64,000 bases of DNA from JAFDXJ01 sp039811225 (GCA_039811225.1 JBDHYG010000002.1:62001-126000); one strand, 5' to 3'; shown: positions 17,534 through 27,642, numbered from the stretch's first letter. Translations and numbers: made by a program. The notes: generated from the sequence alone by a model not told the origin.

Positions 17534-18754
17534 TTATCGCCTGCTGGCAATTAGTAAATTAAGATCGGTGTATTTCAGGCCAAAACGCTGACTGATATAA
17601 AAATTGGTCAGGTACCCTTTGTATAAATAAACACTATTACGCAGGTTGAAATTATGCCAGATCATTTTATCCAATCCACCTTCATCACCGGCTTCGCGCA
17701 ATAAAGGCATTAATACATTGCTGATAGCATGGCTGGCTGTGCGCGCAAACCCACTGGCAATATTGGGGACACAGTAATGAATAACTCCAAATTTTTCTAT
17801 AACAGGATTTTCATGTGTTGTCAATTCACTGGTTTCAAAGCAACCACCCCGGTCTATATTTACATCAATAATCACACTGCCTTTGCGCATGGACGATACC
17901 ATTTCTTCTGTAACTACTATAGGGCTGCGGCCAGCTTCATTGCTGAGGGCGCCCACTGCCACTTCACAGGTCTTTAATTGCTTTGCCAGGATTTTTGGTT
18001 CAATGACACTTGTCCATACCCGCACACCCAGGTTATTTTGCAACCGCTTTAAACGGTACACATTGCTATCAAATACTTTCACAGACGCACCCATAGCCAG
18101 GGCGGTCCGTGTTGCATTTTCCCCTACCACCCCGGCCCCGATAATAATCACTTTCGTTGGCGGGATACCGCTGATACCGCCCAGCAAAACACCTTTTCCA
18201 TTATTCCGGCTACTCAGATACTGTCCGGCAATCAACATAATAGCAGAACCCGCAATCTCACTCATACTGCGAACGATGGGGAATGTGCCACTATCATCTT
18301 TCAGGTTTTCAAAACCCAATGCATTGATGCGTTTATCAATCATTTGTTCCAGCAATTCTTTTTTAATCACTGGTAAATGAATGGGCGATAAAATAGTTTG
18401 ATCTAATTTCAAATAAGGAATATCCTCCGCTACAATAGGAGCGCTTTTCACAAGAAGAGATGCTTTGAATACAGCTTCTTTATCCTGTACCACGATAGCG
18501 CCTGCTTCACTAAAATCATGATCCGTGTATTTACTGCCTTCCCCGGCTTTGGTTTCTACCACTACTTCATGGCCATTATTAACCAAAACACTTACCGCTT
18601 CAGGTATCAACGCAATTCGGTTTTCCTGGAAAGCCGTTTCTTTGGGTATGCCAATGTGCAGGCGTGCTCCCTTTGGTTTTATATCCAGGGTTTCTTCCAA
18701 TGTCTCATAACTGATGGAGGGGCTTACAACCGGCTTTGGTTTTGATGCAGCCAT
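17534..18754 (-). CDS. ald: Alanine dehydrogenase
   Basis: The 406-residue protein belongs to the alanine dehydrogenase/PNT family: N-terminal GIPKETAFQENRIALIPE, a GEGSKYTDHDFSEAGA stretch, and an NAD-binding Rossmann core with IIGAGVVGENATRTALAMGA followed by VFDSN. It interconverts L-alanine and pyruvate with NAD. The extra 30 residues at the N-terminus before the family start are Pro- and Ser-rich and may be a natural extension. The membrane segments of a transhydrogenase beta subunit are absent, which favours alanine dehydrogenase over PntA. It converges on the ABC ATPase gene with 36 bases between ends. Confidence 0.87.
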   Translation of the reverse strand: MAASKPKPVVSPSISYETLEETLDIKPKGARLHIGIPKETAFQENRIALIPEAVSVLVNNGHEVVVETKAGEGSKYTDHDFSEAGAIVVQDKEAVFKASLLVKSAPIVAEDIPYLKLDQTILSPIHLPVIKKELLEQMIDKRINALGFENLKDDSGTFPIVRSMSEIAGSAIMLIAGQYLSSRNNGKGVLLGGISGIPPTKVIIIGAGVVGENATRTALAMGASVKVFDSNVYRLKRLQNNLGVRVWTSVIEPKILAKQLKTCEVAVGALSNEAGRSPIVVTEEMVSSMRKGSVIIDVNIDRGGCFETSELTTHENPVIEKFGVIHYCVPNIASGFARTASHAISNVLMPLLREAGDEGGLDKMIWHNFNLRNSVYLYKGYLTNFYISQRFGLKYTDLNLLIASRR

Positions 18755-18831
18755 GTGTTTGTCTAAATGATTGGAGCATTAAAGATACTGCATTTGCCCA
18801 TTTTAAAAAACCTTACAGGAAAATTTTTTGA

Positions 18832-19248
18832 TTATTGAATTTCTACTACAAGCTGCCGCCTGTCTGCTGCCAGTACTACCAGATGAATTTTGGCAAACTC
18901 CGCAGGTAATAGGCCTGGCGCCTTTTCCGGCCATTCAATAAAGCAATAAGCGCCACTCAGGATACATTCTTCCACGCCTGCCTGCAGTGCTTCTTCTTCA
19001 TCTTTCAAGCGGTACAGGTCCATATGATAAATTTTCCCGGCCTGTTCTGCAACATACTCATTGATCAAAGAAAATGTCGGGCTGCTAATCGCATTCTTTA
19101 CCTGCACCTGGCGACAGATCGCTTTAATAAGAGTTGTTTTCCCCGATCCCATAGCGCCATAGAAAAGCCAGGCCTTCCGGGAACCGGCATATTGCCATAT
19201 GCGGGCCGCCACAGCTTCGATATCTTTTATAGCATATTCAATTTGCAT
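18832..19248 (-). CDS. tsaE: tRNA threonylcarbamoyladenosine biosynthesis ATPase TsaE
   Basis: The 138-residue protein fits TsaE in length and motifs: Walker A GAMGSGKTTLIKA at residues 31-43, ISSPTFSLINEY, and the HMDLYRL motif followed by an acidic stretch and FIEWPEKAPGLLP. TsaE drives the t6A synthesis cycle with TsaB and TsaD, modifying A37 of tRNAs that read ANN codons. It lies upstream of ald on the same strand and diverges from copA. Confidence 0.94.
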   Translation of the reverse strand: MQIEYAIKDIEAVAARIWQYAGSRKAWLFYGAMGSGKTTLIKAICRQVQVKNAISSPTFSLINEYVAEQAGKIYHMDLYRLKDEEEALQAGVEECILSGAYCFIEWPEKAPGLLPAEFAKIHLVVLAADRRQLVVEIQ

Positions 19249-19266
19249 GCATTCAATTAAATCAAC

Positions 19267-19352
19267 GAAATCATTTCATAGAAAATTTGCAACCATGTTT
19301 AAATCATTTTCATTTCATAAAATGATTTTCAACTGCCAGCAAAGTAATTTTG
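19267..19352 (+). promoter_or_regulatory. Promoter and candidate operators upstream of copA
   Basis: The -7 element TAATTTTG is at 19345-19352. Upstream lies a perfect 10-base inverted repeat, AAATCATTTT at 19301-19310 and AAAATGATTT at 19319-19328, spaced by 8 bases and covering the expected -33 region. A related small palindrome, GAAATCATTTC, is at 19268-19278. This fits control by a metal-responsive regulator, though no regulator gene is adjacent. Confidence 0.55.
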
Positions 19353-19397
19353 CAAAATAAAACAAGATCTTATTAACAGGTCGAAAATTCTAATTAC

Positions 19398-21518
19398 ATG
19401 GACAAGATCAACTGGCAGGTGGAGGGTATGAGTTGTACCAATTGTGCTTTATCCATTGAAAAATATCTGAAGAACCAGGGCATGGAAAATGTACAGGTAA
19501 ATTTCCTGCGAGGCAATGTAAGTTTTGATACACCATCTCCCTCCGGCACAACCGACCTGGTCAAAGGCCTTGCCGGATTGGGCTACCAGGTTGTCCAGGG
19601 AGAACAAAGCGCCGGCTCCAAGAAAAAAAAGGGAATTTTTAAAAATCAGTTTCAACGCTTTCTATTCTGCCTGGTGTTTACGCTCCCATTGTTATTGCAC
19701 ATGATACCAGGGTTGCATGTGCCTTTGTTGATGAATCCATATATCCAATTATGCCTGACCATCCCGGTATATATTGTCGGAATGGATTTCTTTGGCCGCA
19801 GTGCCTTGCACAGCATTCGAAGCGGTGTCATGAATATGAATGTCTTAATTGCCTTAGGTGCATCTGCTGCATTTTTTTACAGCTTATATGGCACACTCAC
19901 TAATCAGGGCACTTCCTTTTTATTTTATGAAACAACCGCCACTATTCTAACACTTGTATTTTTCGGAAATTTCCTGGAAGACCGATCCATGGAAATAACA
20001 CAACGGTCTTTGGATGCTTTAGCAAAAACACAGAAATCCGTGGCACATATGCTCACGTATGACGGGCAACATACAGAAAATATTTTTACCGTAGAAAGCA
20101 GTTTGTTACGAACAGGTGATTTGATTTTGATCAAAGAAGGAGAACAGGTACCAATGGATTGCAAAATCCTGTGGGGAGAAGTGTTGGTAAATGAAGCGAT
20201 TATTTCCGGGGAATCATTACCACAATCTAAAAAAATGAATGATTACCTGATAGGCGGCTCACTCATTGAACAGGGAACCGTGAAAGCTTATGTTACGGCT
20301 GTTGGAGAAGATTCCGTCCTCGGCAATATTTTAAAACTTGCCGGCGAAGCTATGGCAGAGAAGCCCCCGGTACAATTATTAGCAGATAAAATCAGTGCGG
20401 TATTTATCCCGGTTGTATTAAGCATTGCACTGGCTACTTTAGTGGGTAATTATTTTCTATCAGATATCAGTTTTGGCAATAGCCTTTTACGCAGTATTGC
20501 TGTTTTGGTGATTGCCTGTCCCTGTGCAATGGGTCTTGCTACACCTGCCGCTATTGCCGTTGGCATGGGCCGTGCAGCCAGAAATGGAATCCTTTTCAAA
20601 CAAACCAAAAGCCTGGAAGCTTTTAAAGATATTAAGCAGGTTGTTTTTGATAAGACCGGAACACTCACTACCGGAAAATTTAAAATCAGCGCCTATCATT
20701 TCCCGCAACAAGATGAGGTGCTTTGTAAACAAGTAGCCTACTCTTTGGAAAAATATTCCAATCACCCTATAGCACGATGCGTTGCTACCGAATGGAAGCA
20801 TACACAACCCATAGCGTTTGCTACCGTGAAAGAAATCAAAGGCCTGGGGATGGAAGCAAAAGCAAAAAATGGAGATAGTTGGAAAATAGGCTCCGCCAAA
20901 ATCGCACCCGGTATCATCCCGGATAGTGCACATAATTTATACCTGTTGCATAATGATGTGTTGATAGGATGGATAGATGTCAAAGATGAACTACGGCCTG
21001 AGGCCATGCAGGTTGTTTCTTTTTTCAAAAAAAATAATATCAAAACAATTTTATTAAGCGGGGACAACCAACAGAAATGTGACATGGTGGCAACGCAATT
21101 GCAAATTGATACCGTTATTGCTGAGCAAACGCCTAAAGAAAAATTGGAACAGGTGGCTGCTTTAACAGCCATCACACCCACTATCATGGTAGGTGATGGT
21201 ATCAACGATGCCCCTGCCCTGGCCAAAGCCACTATTGGGGTTTCCCTCAGTGATGCAACACAAATAGCCATGCAACATGCACAGGTTGTGTTATTACATC
21301 ATGGCCTGTCCCGGTTGCCCATGGCATTAGGCCTGGGAAGGCATACTTACTTAACGATAAAACAAAATCTTTTTTGGGCATTTATTTATAACATCATTGC
21401 CATACCGGTTGCAGCATTTGGCTTTTTAAGCCCGACTTTTGGTGCGCTTGTCATGGGCCTGAGTGATGTAGTCCTCGCTATAAATTCCATTCGCCTGCGT
21501 TGGAAAAAAGTTGTCTGA
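19398..21518 (+). CDS. copA: Copper-exporting P1B-type ATPase
   Basis: A 706-residue heavy-metal ATPase. One N-terminal metal-binding domain has GMSCTNC (C13, C16). The actuator domain has the SGES motif, the intramembrane site is C374-P-C376, the phosphorylation site is D418 in DKTGT, the SNHPIA motif lies in the nucleotide domain and the hinge reads VGDGINDAPAL. YN in the seventh membrane helix fits Cu+ transport; the last helix reads MGLSD in place of the usual MxxSS, a variation I believe is common in Bacteroidota. The enzyme pumps copper out of the cytoplasm. It is flanked by a dyad-bearing promoter and followed 28 bases later by recQ. Confidence 0.93.
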   Translation: MDKINWQVEGMSCTNCALSIEKYLKNQGMENVQVNFLRGNVSFDTPSPSGTTDLVKGLAGLGYQVVQGEQSAGSKKKKGIFKNQFQRFLFCLVFTLPLLLHMIPGLHVPLLMNPYIQLCLTIPVYIVGMDFFGRSALHSIRSGVMNMNVLIALGASAAFFYSLYGTLTNQGTSFLFYETTATILTLVFFGNFLEDRSMEITQRSLDALAKTQKSVAHMLTYDGQHTENIFTVESSLLRTGDLILIKEGEQVPMDCKILWGEVLVNEAIISGESLPQSKKMNDYLIGGSLIEQGTVKAYVTAVGEDSVLGNILKLAGEAMAEKPPVQLLADKISAVFIPVVLSIALATLVGNYFLSDISFGNSLLRSIAVLVIACPCAMGLATPAAIAVGMGRAARNGILFKQTKSLEAFKDIKQVVFDKTGTLTTGKFKISAYHFPQQDEVLCKQVAYSLEKYSNHPIARCVATEWKHTQPIAFATVKEIKGLGMEAKAKNGDSWKIGSAKIAPGIIPDSAHNLYLLHNDVLIGWIDVKDELRPEAMQVVSFFKKNNIKTILLSGDNQQKCDMVATQLQIDTVIAEQTPKEKLEQVAALTAITPTIMVGDGINDAPALAKATIGVSLSDATQIAMQHAQVVLLHHGLSRLPMALGLGRHTYLTIKQNLFWAFIYNIIAIPVAAFGFLSPTFGALVMGLSDVVLAINSIRLRWKKVV

Positions 21519-21545
21519 ACCGGAAATATTTTTTTACATTCATAT

Positions 21546-23462
21546 ATGCCGGGACAGGAAACGCCTTTAGATATTTTAAAGAAGTTTTGGAAAGCCAATA
21601 CCTTTCGCTTCCCACAGGAAGAAATTATTACAGCAGTATCTCAAAAAAAGGATGTGGTAGCGTTGTTGCCAACCGGGTTTGGTAAATCAATCTGTTACCA
21701 GATTCCTACACTCATGCAGGATGGAATGTGCCTGGTAATAACACCCCTTATAGCCTTAATGCTCGACCAGGTGGAAAACCTGCGTGTAAAAGATATACCT
21801 GCGATAGCTATTCATAGTGGCATGCCAATAAAAGATATTAAAAGGCATTTGGAAAATGCGCTCTATGACCGCTATAAATTTTTATATGTATCCCCGGAAA
21901 GGTTGAATGATAAATTATTCCAGGCTTATTTACCCGACCTGCCTATTCAACTCATCGCCGTGGATGAAGCCCATTGTATTTCACAATGGGGTTATGATTT
22001 TCGCCCTGCCTATCTTGATATTGGCCGGCTCCGGGAAACACTGCCACAGGTTCCGGTAATTGGTTTGACAGCATCTGCCACGCCGGAAGTAATGAATGAT
22101 ATTGCGGATAAACTGCTATTGCACAATCCGGCTATTTTTACAACTTCATTTACAAGACCTAATATTTCATATAGCAGCTTCCTCGTTGATAACAAATTAA
22201 ATAAGTTGCTGTCAATACTGACAAACGTAGCGGGTTCGGGAATAGTTTATTGCAAAACGAGGAAGACAGCACATCAGATTGCCACCCTTTTACAGGAACA
22301 ATCTATTTCTGCAGATTACTATCATGCCGGCCTCTCACAGGATCAACGGGATGAAAAACAAAGCCTGTGGAAGAAAGGAAAAATCCGGATCATCTGTTGT
22401 ACCAATGCATTTGGTATGGGTATTGATAAACAAAACGTTCGTTTGGTTGTACATTATGACTCACCGGATGTATTAGAAAGTTATTACCAGGAAGCCGGCC
22501 GGGCCGGTCGAGATGGAAAAAAAGCGTATGCCGTTTTACTATATACAAAAAAGGACCTGGAAAATTTCAGGCTGTTACCGGAACAGCAGTATCCTTCTCT
22601 GAAGAAAATCAAACAGGTTTTCCAAGCCATAGTGGATTACCTGGCCATCCCGGTGCATGCTGGTGGCAACACGTACTTTTCTTTTGATATTAATGATTTT
22701 TGTAAAAAATTTAAACAGGGAATTGTGGAAACGGTACAGGTACTGAAAGCATTAGAACAGGAAGGCCATTTATCTTTCAGCACGGCTGTTTTTATTCCAT
22801 CACAAGTGATATTCCGGGCCTCCCGGGAATGGATCCAATCTTTCGAAAAAGAATTTCCCCGGCTGGAACCATTGATCAAAAGTTTGTTGCGCACGTATGA
22901 TGGTATTTTTGATAACCAGGTCGCCATTAATGAAAATCAACTGGCTAAAATTTTAAAGCAGTCCCTGCCGGATGTATTAAAAGGCCTGCAACAGTTACAT
23001 GGTTATGGCATACTGGAGTATTATCCCATGAAAGACACCCCCCAGATTTATTTTGCCTGGGACCGGGCGCCGGCAGCGCATTTACGCTTTGATGAAAACA
23101 GGTATGCCCGTCTAAAAAAAAGTTACCAGAAACGGGTGGCTGTTATGCAGTCGTACCTGGTATTGGAAAGCACCTGTCGTAGTAAATATATTGCCGCATA
23201 TTTTGGAGATACAACCGGGGCAGATTGTCAAATTTGTGATACTTGTTTACAACATAAACAAACAGGCCTAACGCAAAAAGATTTTCTAGAAATCAGGGAA
23301 AAGATTTTTGCCTGCATCCCGGCGGTTGGTATCCCGGTCAAGGAATTAATGGCGGCCCGAAGCGGTAGCCAGCAAAAAAAATATTGGCAGGTGCTTGAAT
23401 TCCTGCAGGCAGAAGGTATATTGACCATGAAGGATGATGGCCGGATAATCAGGAACAAATAA
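21546..23462 (+). CDS. recQ: RecQ family ATP-dependent DNA helicase (first copy)
   Basis: The 638-residue protein unwinds DNA 3' to 5' in recombination and fork repair. Seen motifs are Walker A LLPTGFGKSICYQIP, DEAHCISQWGYDFRP, TASATPEV, the helicase C-terminal VVHYDSPDVLESYYQEAGRAGRDG, and a RecQ zinc-binding region ending in CQICDTC near residue 565. The last 60 residues are a short winged-helix-like tail; no HRDC domain is evident. It is distinct from the second RecQ at 39.7 kb, so the genome has at least two. It follows copA by 28 bases. Confidence 0.92.
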   Translation: MPGQETPLDILKKFWKANTFRFPQEEIITAVSQKKDVVALLPTGFGKSICYQIPTLMQDGMCLVITPLIALMLDQVENLRVKDIPAIAIHSGMPIKDIKRHLENALYDRYKFLYVSPERLNDKLFQAYLPDLPIQLIAVDEAHCISQWGYDFRPAYLDIGRLRETLPQVPVIGLTASATPEVMNDIADKLLLHNPAIFTTSFTRPNISYSSFLVDNKLNKLLSILTNVAGSGIVYCKTRKTAHQIATLLQEQSISADYYHAGLSQDQRDEKQSLWKKGKIRIICCTNAFGMGIDKQNVRLVVHYDSPDVLESYYQEAGRAGRDGKKAYAVLLYTKKDLENFRLLPEQQYPSLKKIKQVFQAIVDYLAIPVHAGGNTYFSFDINDFCKKFKQGIVETVQVLKALEQEGHLSFSTAVFIPSQVIFRASREWIQSFEKEFPRLEPLIKSLLRTYDGIFDNQVAINENQLAKILKQSLPDVLKGLQQLHGYGILEYYPMKDTPQIYFAWDRAPAAHLRFDENRYARLKKSYQKRVAVMQSYLVLESTCRSKYIAAYFGDTTGADCQICDTCLQHKQTGLTQKDFLEIREKIFACIPAVGIPVKELMAARSGSQQKKYWQVLEFLQAEGILTMKDDGRIIRNK

Positions 23463-23470
23463 TAGTGCGC

Positions 23471-24997
23471 TTAAAACCATTTCTTCCGTGACCGGCTACC
23501 GATCCCCAAAGCGCCCAACAGGCTACGGGTAATAATGGAGGCGGCTGTTCTCTCTACCTGCTTGACTGCTGAACTGTCAAAAATACTTTTCTCTTTTGTA
23601 GTTGTTTTCTTCGTTTCTGCCTGTTCTTTAGTTTGCTGGGCAGCCGTTTCAATTTTATCATTCAATATTTCATAAGCACTCTTGCTATCCATTTCTACAT
23701 TATATTTTGCAACAAGTTTGCTCTTTGCAACAATAGCATTTATTTCTACTTCGCTTAATATATCCATCCGGCTTTCCGGTGGGCGTAACATCGTATGGAC
23801 GAGTGGAGTAGGAATTCCTTTTTCATTTAAGAACGTAATGAGCGCTTCACCAATACCCATTTTCGTTAATAAATCTTCTGTTTTATAGAAGGTTGTTTCC
23901 GGAAAATTTTGAGCAGCTTTTTTAATGGTATCCCGGTCGGCCGCCGTGAATGCCCTTAACGCATGTTGTACTTTCATGCCTAATTGGGCCAACACCGATG
24001 CCGGTACATCCTGTGGATTTTGGGTACAGAAAAATATACCCACCCCTTTAGAGCGGATAAGTTTAATGATCATTTCAATATGTTCGAGTAACACGTCGGA
24101 AGCTTCATTGAATAATAAATGTGCTTCATCAATAAACATAACGAGGTTGGGTTTATCCGGGTCACCAACTTCCGGGAGAGTGGCATATAATTCTGCCAAT
24201 AACTGCAACATGAATGTGGAAAATAGTTTTGGTTTTTGTTGCATATCCGTTACCCGGATTATATTCAGCATGCCACGGCCATCATCGCTTATCTGCATTA
24301 AATCATGAATATCAAAACTGGGTTCTCCAAAAAAAACATCCGCACCTTGTTGTTGCAATTCTATCACTTTACGTAAAATAGTCCCGGTAGATGAGGCAGA
24401 TACCTGGCCGTATTCTTTTTGTAATTCCGCCTTGCCTTCATTGCTCACATATTGCAGTACTTTGATAAAATCAGCCAGGTTTAATAAAGGTAACTTATGG
24501 TCATCGCAATATTTAAAAATCATGGCTACAAGGCCACCCTGTGTATCATTCAATCCCAGGATTTTACTGAGCAGGATGGGGCCAAATTCACTGACCGTAG
24601 CCCGGAGCCGGGCGCCTTTTTCATTACTCAGTGTAAGAAATTCAATGGGGAATGCTTTCGGCTCAAAGGGAATATTTATAAGTTTACTGCGTTCAGCTAT
24701 TTTATCATTCAGTGTGCCTGCCGCCCCAATGCCGCTCAGGTCTCCTTTGATGTCCATCATTAAAACGGGCACTGATGCGTTGCTGAGAATTTCAGCTATT
24801 ACCTGTAATGTTTTTGTTTTGCCGGTACCCGTAGCGCCGGCTATTAACCCATGACGATTCATGGTCTTCAGTGGAATAAAAATATCTGCACCGGGTACCA
24901 CTTTGCCATCCAGCATACCGGCACCAATTTTCATGTGTTCGCCTTTAAATGTATAACCGGTATTTACTTGTTGCAAGAATTCTTCAGATGTTGCCAT
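23471..24997 (-). CDS. HerA-like helicase / DUF853 ATPase (YjgR family)
   Basis: The 508-residue protein is a HerA/FtsK-type ATPase. Walker A is AGATGTGKTKT near residue 52, Walker B LVMFIDEAHLLF near residue 290, and a later GVGIFFCTQNPQDVP segment holds the sensor. The C-terminal part is rich in Lys, Thr and Glu, then ends with a short hydrophobic tail and a KKWF terminus. The family (E. coli YjgR) is widely conserved but its role is not established; relatives act in DNA end processing or as membrane-linked motors. No nuclease partner lies beside it. It converges on recQ with 8 bases between stops. Confidence 0.88.
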   Translation of the reverse strand: MATSEEFLQQVNTGYTFKGEHMKIGAGMLDGKVVPGADIFIPLKTMNRHGLIAGATGTGKTKTLQVIAEILSNASVPVLMMDIKGDLSGIGAAGTLNDKIAERSKLINIPFEPKAFPIEFLTLSNEKGARLRATVSEFGPILLSKILGLNDTQGGLVAMIFKYCDDHKLPLLNLADFIKVLQYVSNEGKAELQKEYGQVSASSTGTILRKVIELQQQGADVFFGEPSFDIHDLMQISDDGRGMLNIIRVTDMQQKPKLFSTFMLQLLAELYATLPEVGDPDKPNLVMFIDEAHLLFNEASDVLLEHIEMIIKLIRSKGVGIFFCTQNPQDVPASVLAQLGMKVQHALRAFTAADRDTIKKAAQNFPETTFYKTEDLLTKMGIGEALITFLNEKGIPTPLVHTMLRPPESRMDILSEVEINAIVAKSKLVAKYNVEMDSKSAYEILNDKIETAAQQTKEQAETKKTTTKEKSIFDSSAVKQVERTAASIITRSLLGALGIGSRSRKKWF

Positions 24998-25166
24998 ATT
25001 TACTTTTTGGGAAAGGTATTAAATCTATAGAGTAAAAATAATTCCTTTGGATTTTCTTCTTTAAAAAGAAGCACATTTTAAGAATTTTATAGGTTTACCG
25101 TTTTAGCCAAAGGTGATTTCCTTTTTATTTATTTACTTTTACCAGAATTTTTAAGCAACGAAATTT

Positions 25167-26258
25167 ATGACCGGAGAAACAGAAAAACCAATCATTGGCT
25201 TTAGTTGTGGAGACCTGAATGGTATCGGTATAGAACTGATTATTAAAACACTCAGTGATAGCCGCATCCTCAATATGTGTGTACCCGTTGTTTTTGCAAG
25301 TAATAAATCCATTAATTTTTACCGGAAATCTTTACCTGATCATAATTTTACATACCAGGCCATCAAAGATTTTAAGCGACTTAATCCCAAACAGGTAAAT
25401 ATTTTTAATTGCTGGGAAGAAGAAGTGCCTATTACACCAGGTAGCCTGAATGAGACCGGTGGAAAATATGCATTGCTTTCTTTGCAACAAGCGGTGGCTT
25501 CATTACAGGCAGGAGATTATGATGGCCTCGTTACAGCGCCTATTCATAAAAAAAATATTCAATCACCGGCATTTCAGTATAGTGGCCATACACCTTATTT
25601 ACAAGCTGCTTTCCGGGTGAATGAAGTGGTGATGATTTTAGCTGCTGAAAACCTGCGGGTAGCATTGGTGACCGAGCATGTCCCGGTTCGTTCGATCGCA
25701 GAACAATTATCCGTACAAAAGATTAAAAGTAAATTGCGGGTATTGCAGGATAGTCTTCGCCGGGATTTTGGAATTGAAAGACCAAAAATTGCCGTACTGG
25801 GCCTTAACCCACATGCGGGTGATGAAGGACTTATCGGCAATGAAGAAGAAACCATTATAAAACCGGCGATAAAGGAATTGCGGGACCAGGACATGCTGGT
25901 TTTTGGACCATATTCGGCAGATGCTTTTTTTGCACATGCCTCTTATCGTTCTTTTGATGCTATACTGGCCATGTATCATGACCAGGGCCTGATTCCTTTT
26001 AAGTCTCTTGCACTCGGACATGGGGTAAATTATACGGCCGGCTTACCCATTGTCCGCACCAGTCCTGATCATGGTACTGCTTTTGATATTGCGGGTAAAG
26101 GAAAGGCAGATGAAGGATCTTTCCGGTATGCTTTATTTGAAACGATTGATATCCTTGCACGTCGGAAAACGTATGATGAAAACCATAAAAATCCATTGAA
26201 GAAAATGAGTTCGATGGTGATGGGTAGTGTGCAAGATGAAGAGATAAAGGAAGAATAA
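25167..26258 (+). CDS. pdxA: 4-hydroxythreonine-4-phosphate dehydrogenase
   Basis: PdxA oxidises 4-phosphohydroxy-L-threonine in the DXP-dependent route to pyridoxal 5'-phosphate. The 363-residue protein shows GFSCGDLNGIGIELI at the start, VTAPIHKK and YSGHTPYL, the LGLNPHAGDEGLIG motif and AMYHDQGLIPFK, which together provide the metal-binding His residues, and RTSPDHGTAFDIAGKG near the C-terminus. Upstream bases hold a small hairpin at 25056-25071 and no clear promoter. murF follows 68 bases downstream. Confidence 0.95.
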   Translation: MTGETEKPIIGFSCGDLNGIGIELIIKTLSDSRILNMCVPVVFASNKSINFYRKSLPDHNFTYQAIKDFKRLNPKQVNIFNCWEEEVPITPGSLNETGGKYALLSLQQAVASLQAGDYDGLVTAPIHKKNIQSPAFQYSGHTPYLQAAFRVNEVVMILAAENLRVALVTEHVPVRSIAEQLSVQKIKSKLRVLQDSLRRDFGIERPKIAVLGLNPHAGDEGLIGNEEETIIKPAIKELRDQDMLVFGPYSADAFFAHASYRSFDAILAMYHDQGLIPFKSLALGHGVNYTAGLPIVRTSPDHGTAFDIAGKGKADEGSFRYALFETIDILARRKTYDENHKNPLKKMSSMVMGSVQDEEIKEE

Positions 26259-26326
26259 TATTTTCATCTGTTCGCTCCAACTAAAATTTTCCTTATTAAA
26301 TTCTTTACCGCTTATTTACTGTTTGT

Positions 26327-27619
26327 ATGATTTCCATTGAGGCATTATATGATATCTACCTGCAAAATCCGAATATCCAGACGGACACGCGTAAATTGCA
26401 ACCGGGTGACCTTTTCTTTGCCTTAAAAGGCCCGCATTTTAATGCGAATGAATTTGTTCAACAAGCCCTGGCAATGGGTGCTACCTATGCCGTTTCCGAT
26501 GAAAACAAATCGCAGGATCCCCGCATTATCCAGGTGGATGATGTGTTGAAGACCTTACAGGACCTGGCAAAATTCCACCGGGAAAAGTTTACCATCCCCT
26601 TCATTGCCATCACCGGCTCCAATGGCAAAACCACAACCAAAGAATTGACTCATGCTGTTCTAAGTAAAAAATTTAAAACCTATACAACGGAAGGGAATTT
26701 GAATAATCATATCGGTATCTCCTTAACTATTTTAAAAATAAAAAAAGATGCAGAGATGGCGATTGTCGAAATGGGTGCTAATCATCAAAAAGAAATCGAA
26801 CAATACTGCACCTATGCACAACCCACGCATGGTGTAATTACCAATTGCGGGAAAGCCCACCTCGAAGGCTTTGGCAGTGAAGCAGGTGTAAGAAAAGGAA
26901 AAGGCGAATTGTATGATTGGCTACGAGCCAATAAGGGCGTGGCTTTTGCCTTTGATGACCAGGTGTATATCCATGAAATGATACAGGGTATACCACAGAT
27001 CATTTGGTATGGTACAGAAAAAGGTTTTGTTACCGGTAATACGATTAAGGCCAACCCCTGGTTAGAAATAGCAATTAGCCAAATTCCGGGAGTAAAAAAA
27101 ATAAGCACCCAACTTGCCGGCTCCTATAATTTACCCAATGTTTTATGTGCAGCAGCTATAGGAAAATTTTTTGATGTCCCCGGGGCAATGATACAAGCCG
27201 CTATTGAAGGTTATATACCTTCCAATAGCCGCTCTCAAATTATTTCCAGGCAAACTAATACCATTCTGTTAGATGCTTATAATGCCAATCCCGATAGCAT
27301 GAAAGCAGCCATTCAAAATTTTTCCGGTATCACACAGGGAGATAAGATTGTTATGCTGGGTGCCATGAAAGAATTGGGGCCGGAAAGCCTGGAAGAACAC
27401 CTCGCTTTGGTATCCTTACTGAAACAATACAACTGGAAAGAGGTGGTTTTGGTGGGGGGTGATTTTGAAAAAATAACAGACCCCGCAATTCATTATTTTC
27501 CAACAGCCGAAGAGGCAGGCAAATGGCTGCAGGCAAAAAATGTTTCTCATACTTACATCCTTATCAAAGGTTCCCGCCTGATACAGATGGAAAAGATATT
27601 ACCCTTTATTTCCGGCTAA
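26327..27619 (+). CDS. murF: UDP-N-acetylmuramoyl-tripeptide--D-alanyl-D-alanine ligase
   Basis: MurF adds D-Ala-D-Ala to complete the cytoplasmic peptidoglycan precursor. The 430-residue protein has the N-terminal uridine-binding region (TDTRKLQPGDLFFALKG), the ATP loop GSNGKTTTKEL near residue 97, the metal-binding EMGANHQKEIEQYC stretch, TNCGKAHLEGFGS, and the C-terminal domain opening with LLDAYNANPDSM. All key motifs are intact. It probably follows pdxA on one transcript and precedes the DUF983 gene. Confidence 0.96.
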   Translation: MISIEALYDIYLQNPNIQTDTRKLQPGDLFFALKGPHFNANEFVQQALAMGATYAVSDENKSQDPRIIQVDDVLKTLQDLAKFHREKFTIPFIAITGSNGKTTTKELTHAVLSKKFKTYTTEGNLNNHIGISLTILKIKKDAEMAIVEMGANHQKEIEQYCTYAQPTHGVITNCGKAHLEGFGSEAGVRKGKGELYDWLRANKGVAFAFDDQVYIHEMIQGIPQIIWYGTEKGFVTGNTIKANPWLEIAISQIPGVKKISTQLAGSYNLPNVLCAAAIGKFFDVPGAMIQAAIEGYIPSNSRSQIISRQTNTILLDAYNANPDSMKAAIQNFSGITQGDKIVMLGAMKELGPESLEEHLALVSLLKQYNWKEVVLVGGDFEKITDPAIHYFPTAEEAGKWLQAKNVSHTYILIKGSRLIQMEKILPFISG

Positions 27620-27634
27620 ACAACAGGAATTTTT

Positions 27635-27642
27635 TAGCTTTG
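27635..27642 (+). promoter_or_regulatory. -7 promoter element before the DUF983 gene
   Basis: TAGCTTTG matches TAnnTTTG and lies 16 bases before the ATG at 27659. No -33 element is clear. Confidence 0.4.

Noticed and set aside
20487..21271. Two minus-strand open frames (148 and 169 codons) within copA
   Set aside because: They oppose the P-type ATPase core, whose motifs are intact; no independent evidence supports them.
21546..23462. GFGKS in the first RecQ as a damaged Walker A motif
   Set aside because: The essential Gly-Lys-Ser is present and the substituted position varies in the family, so activity is probably normal.
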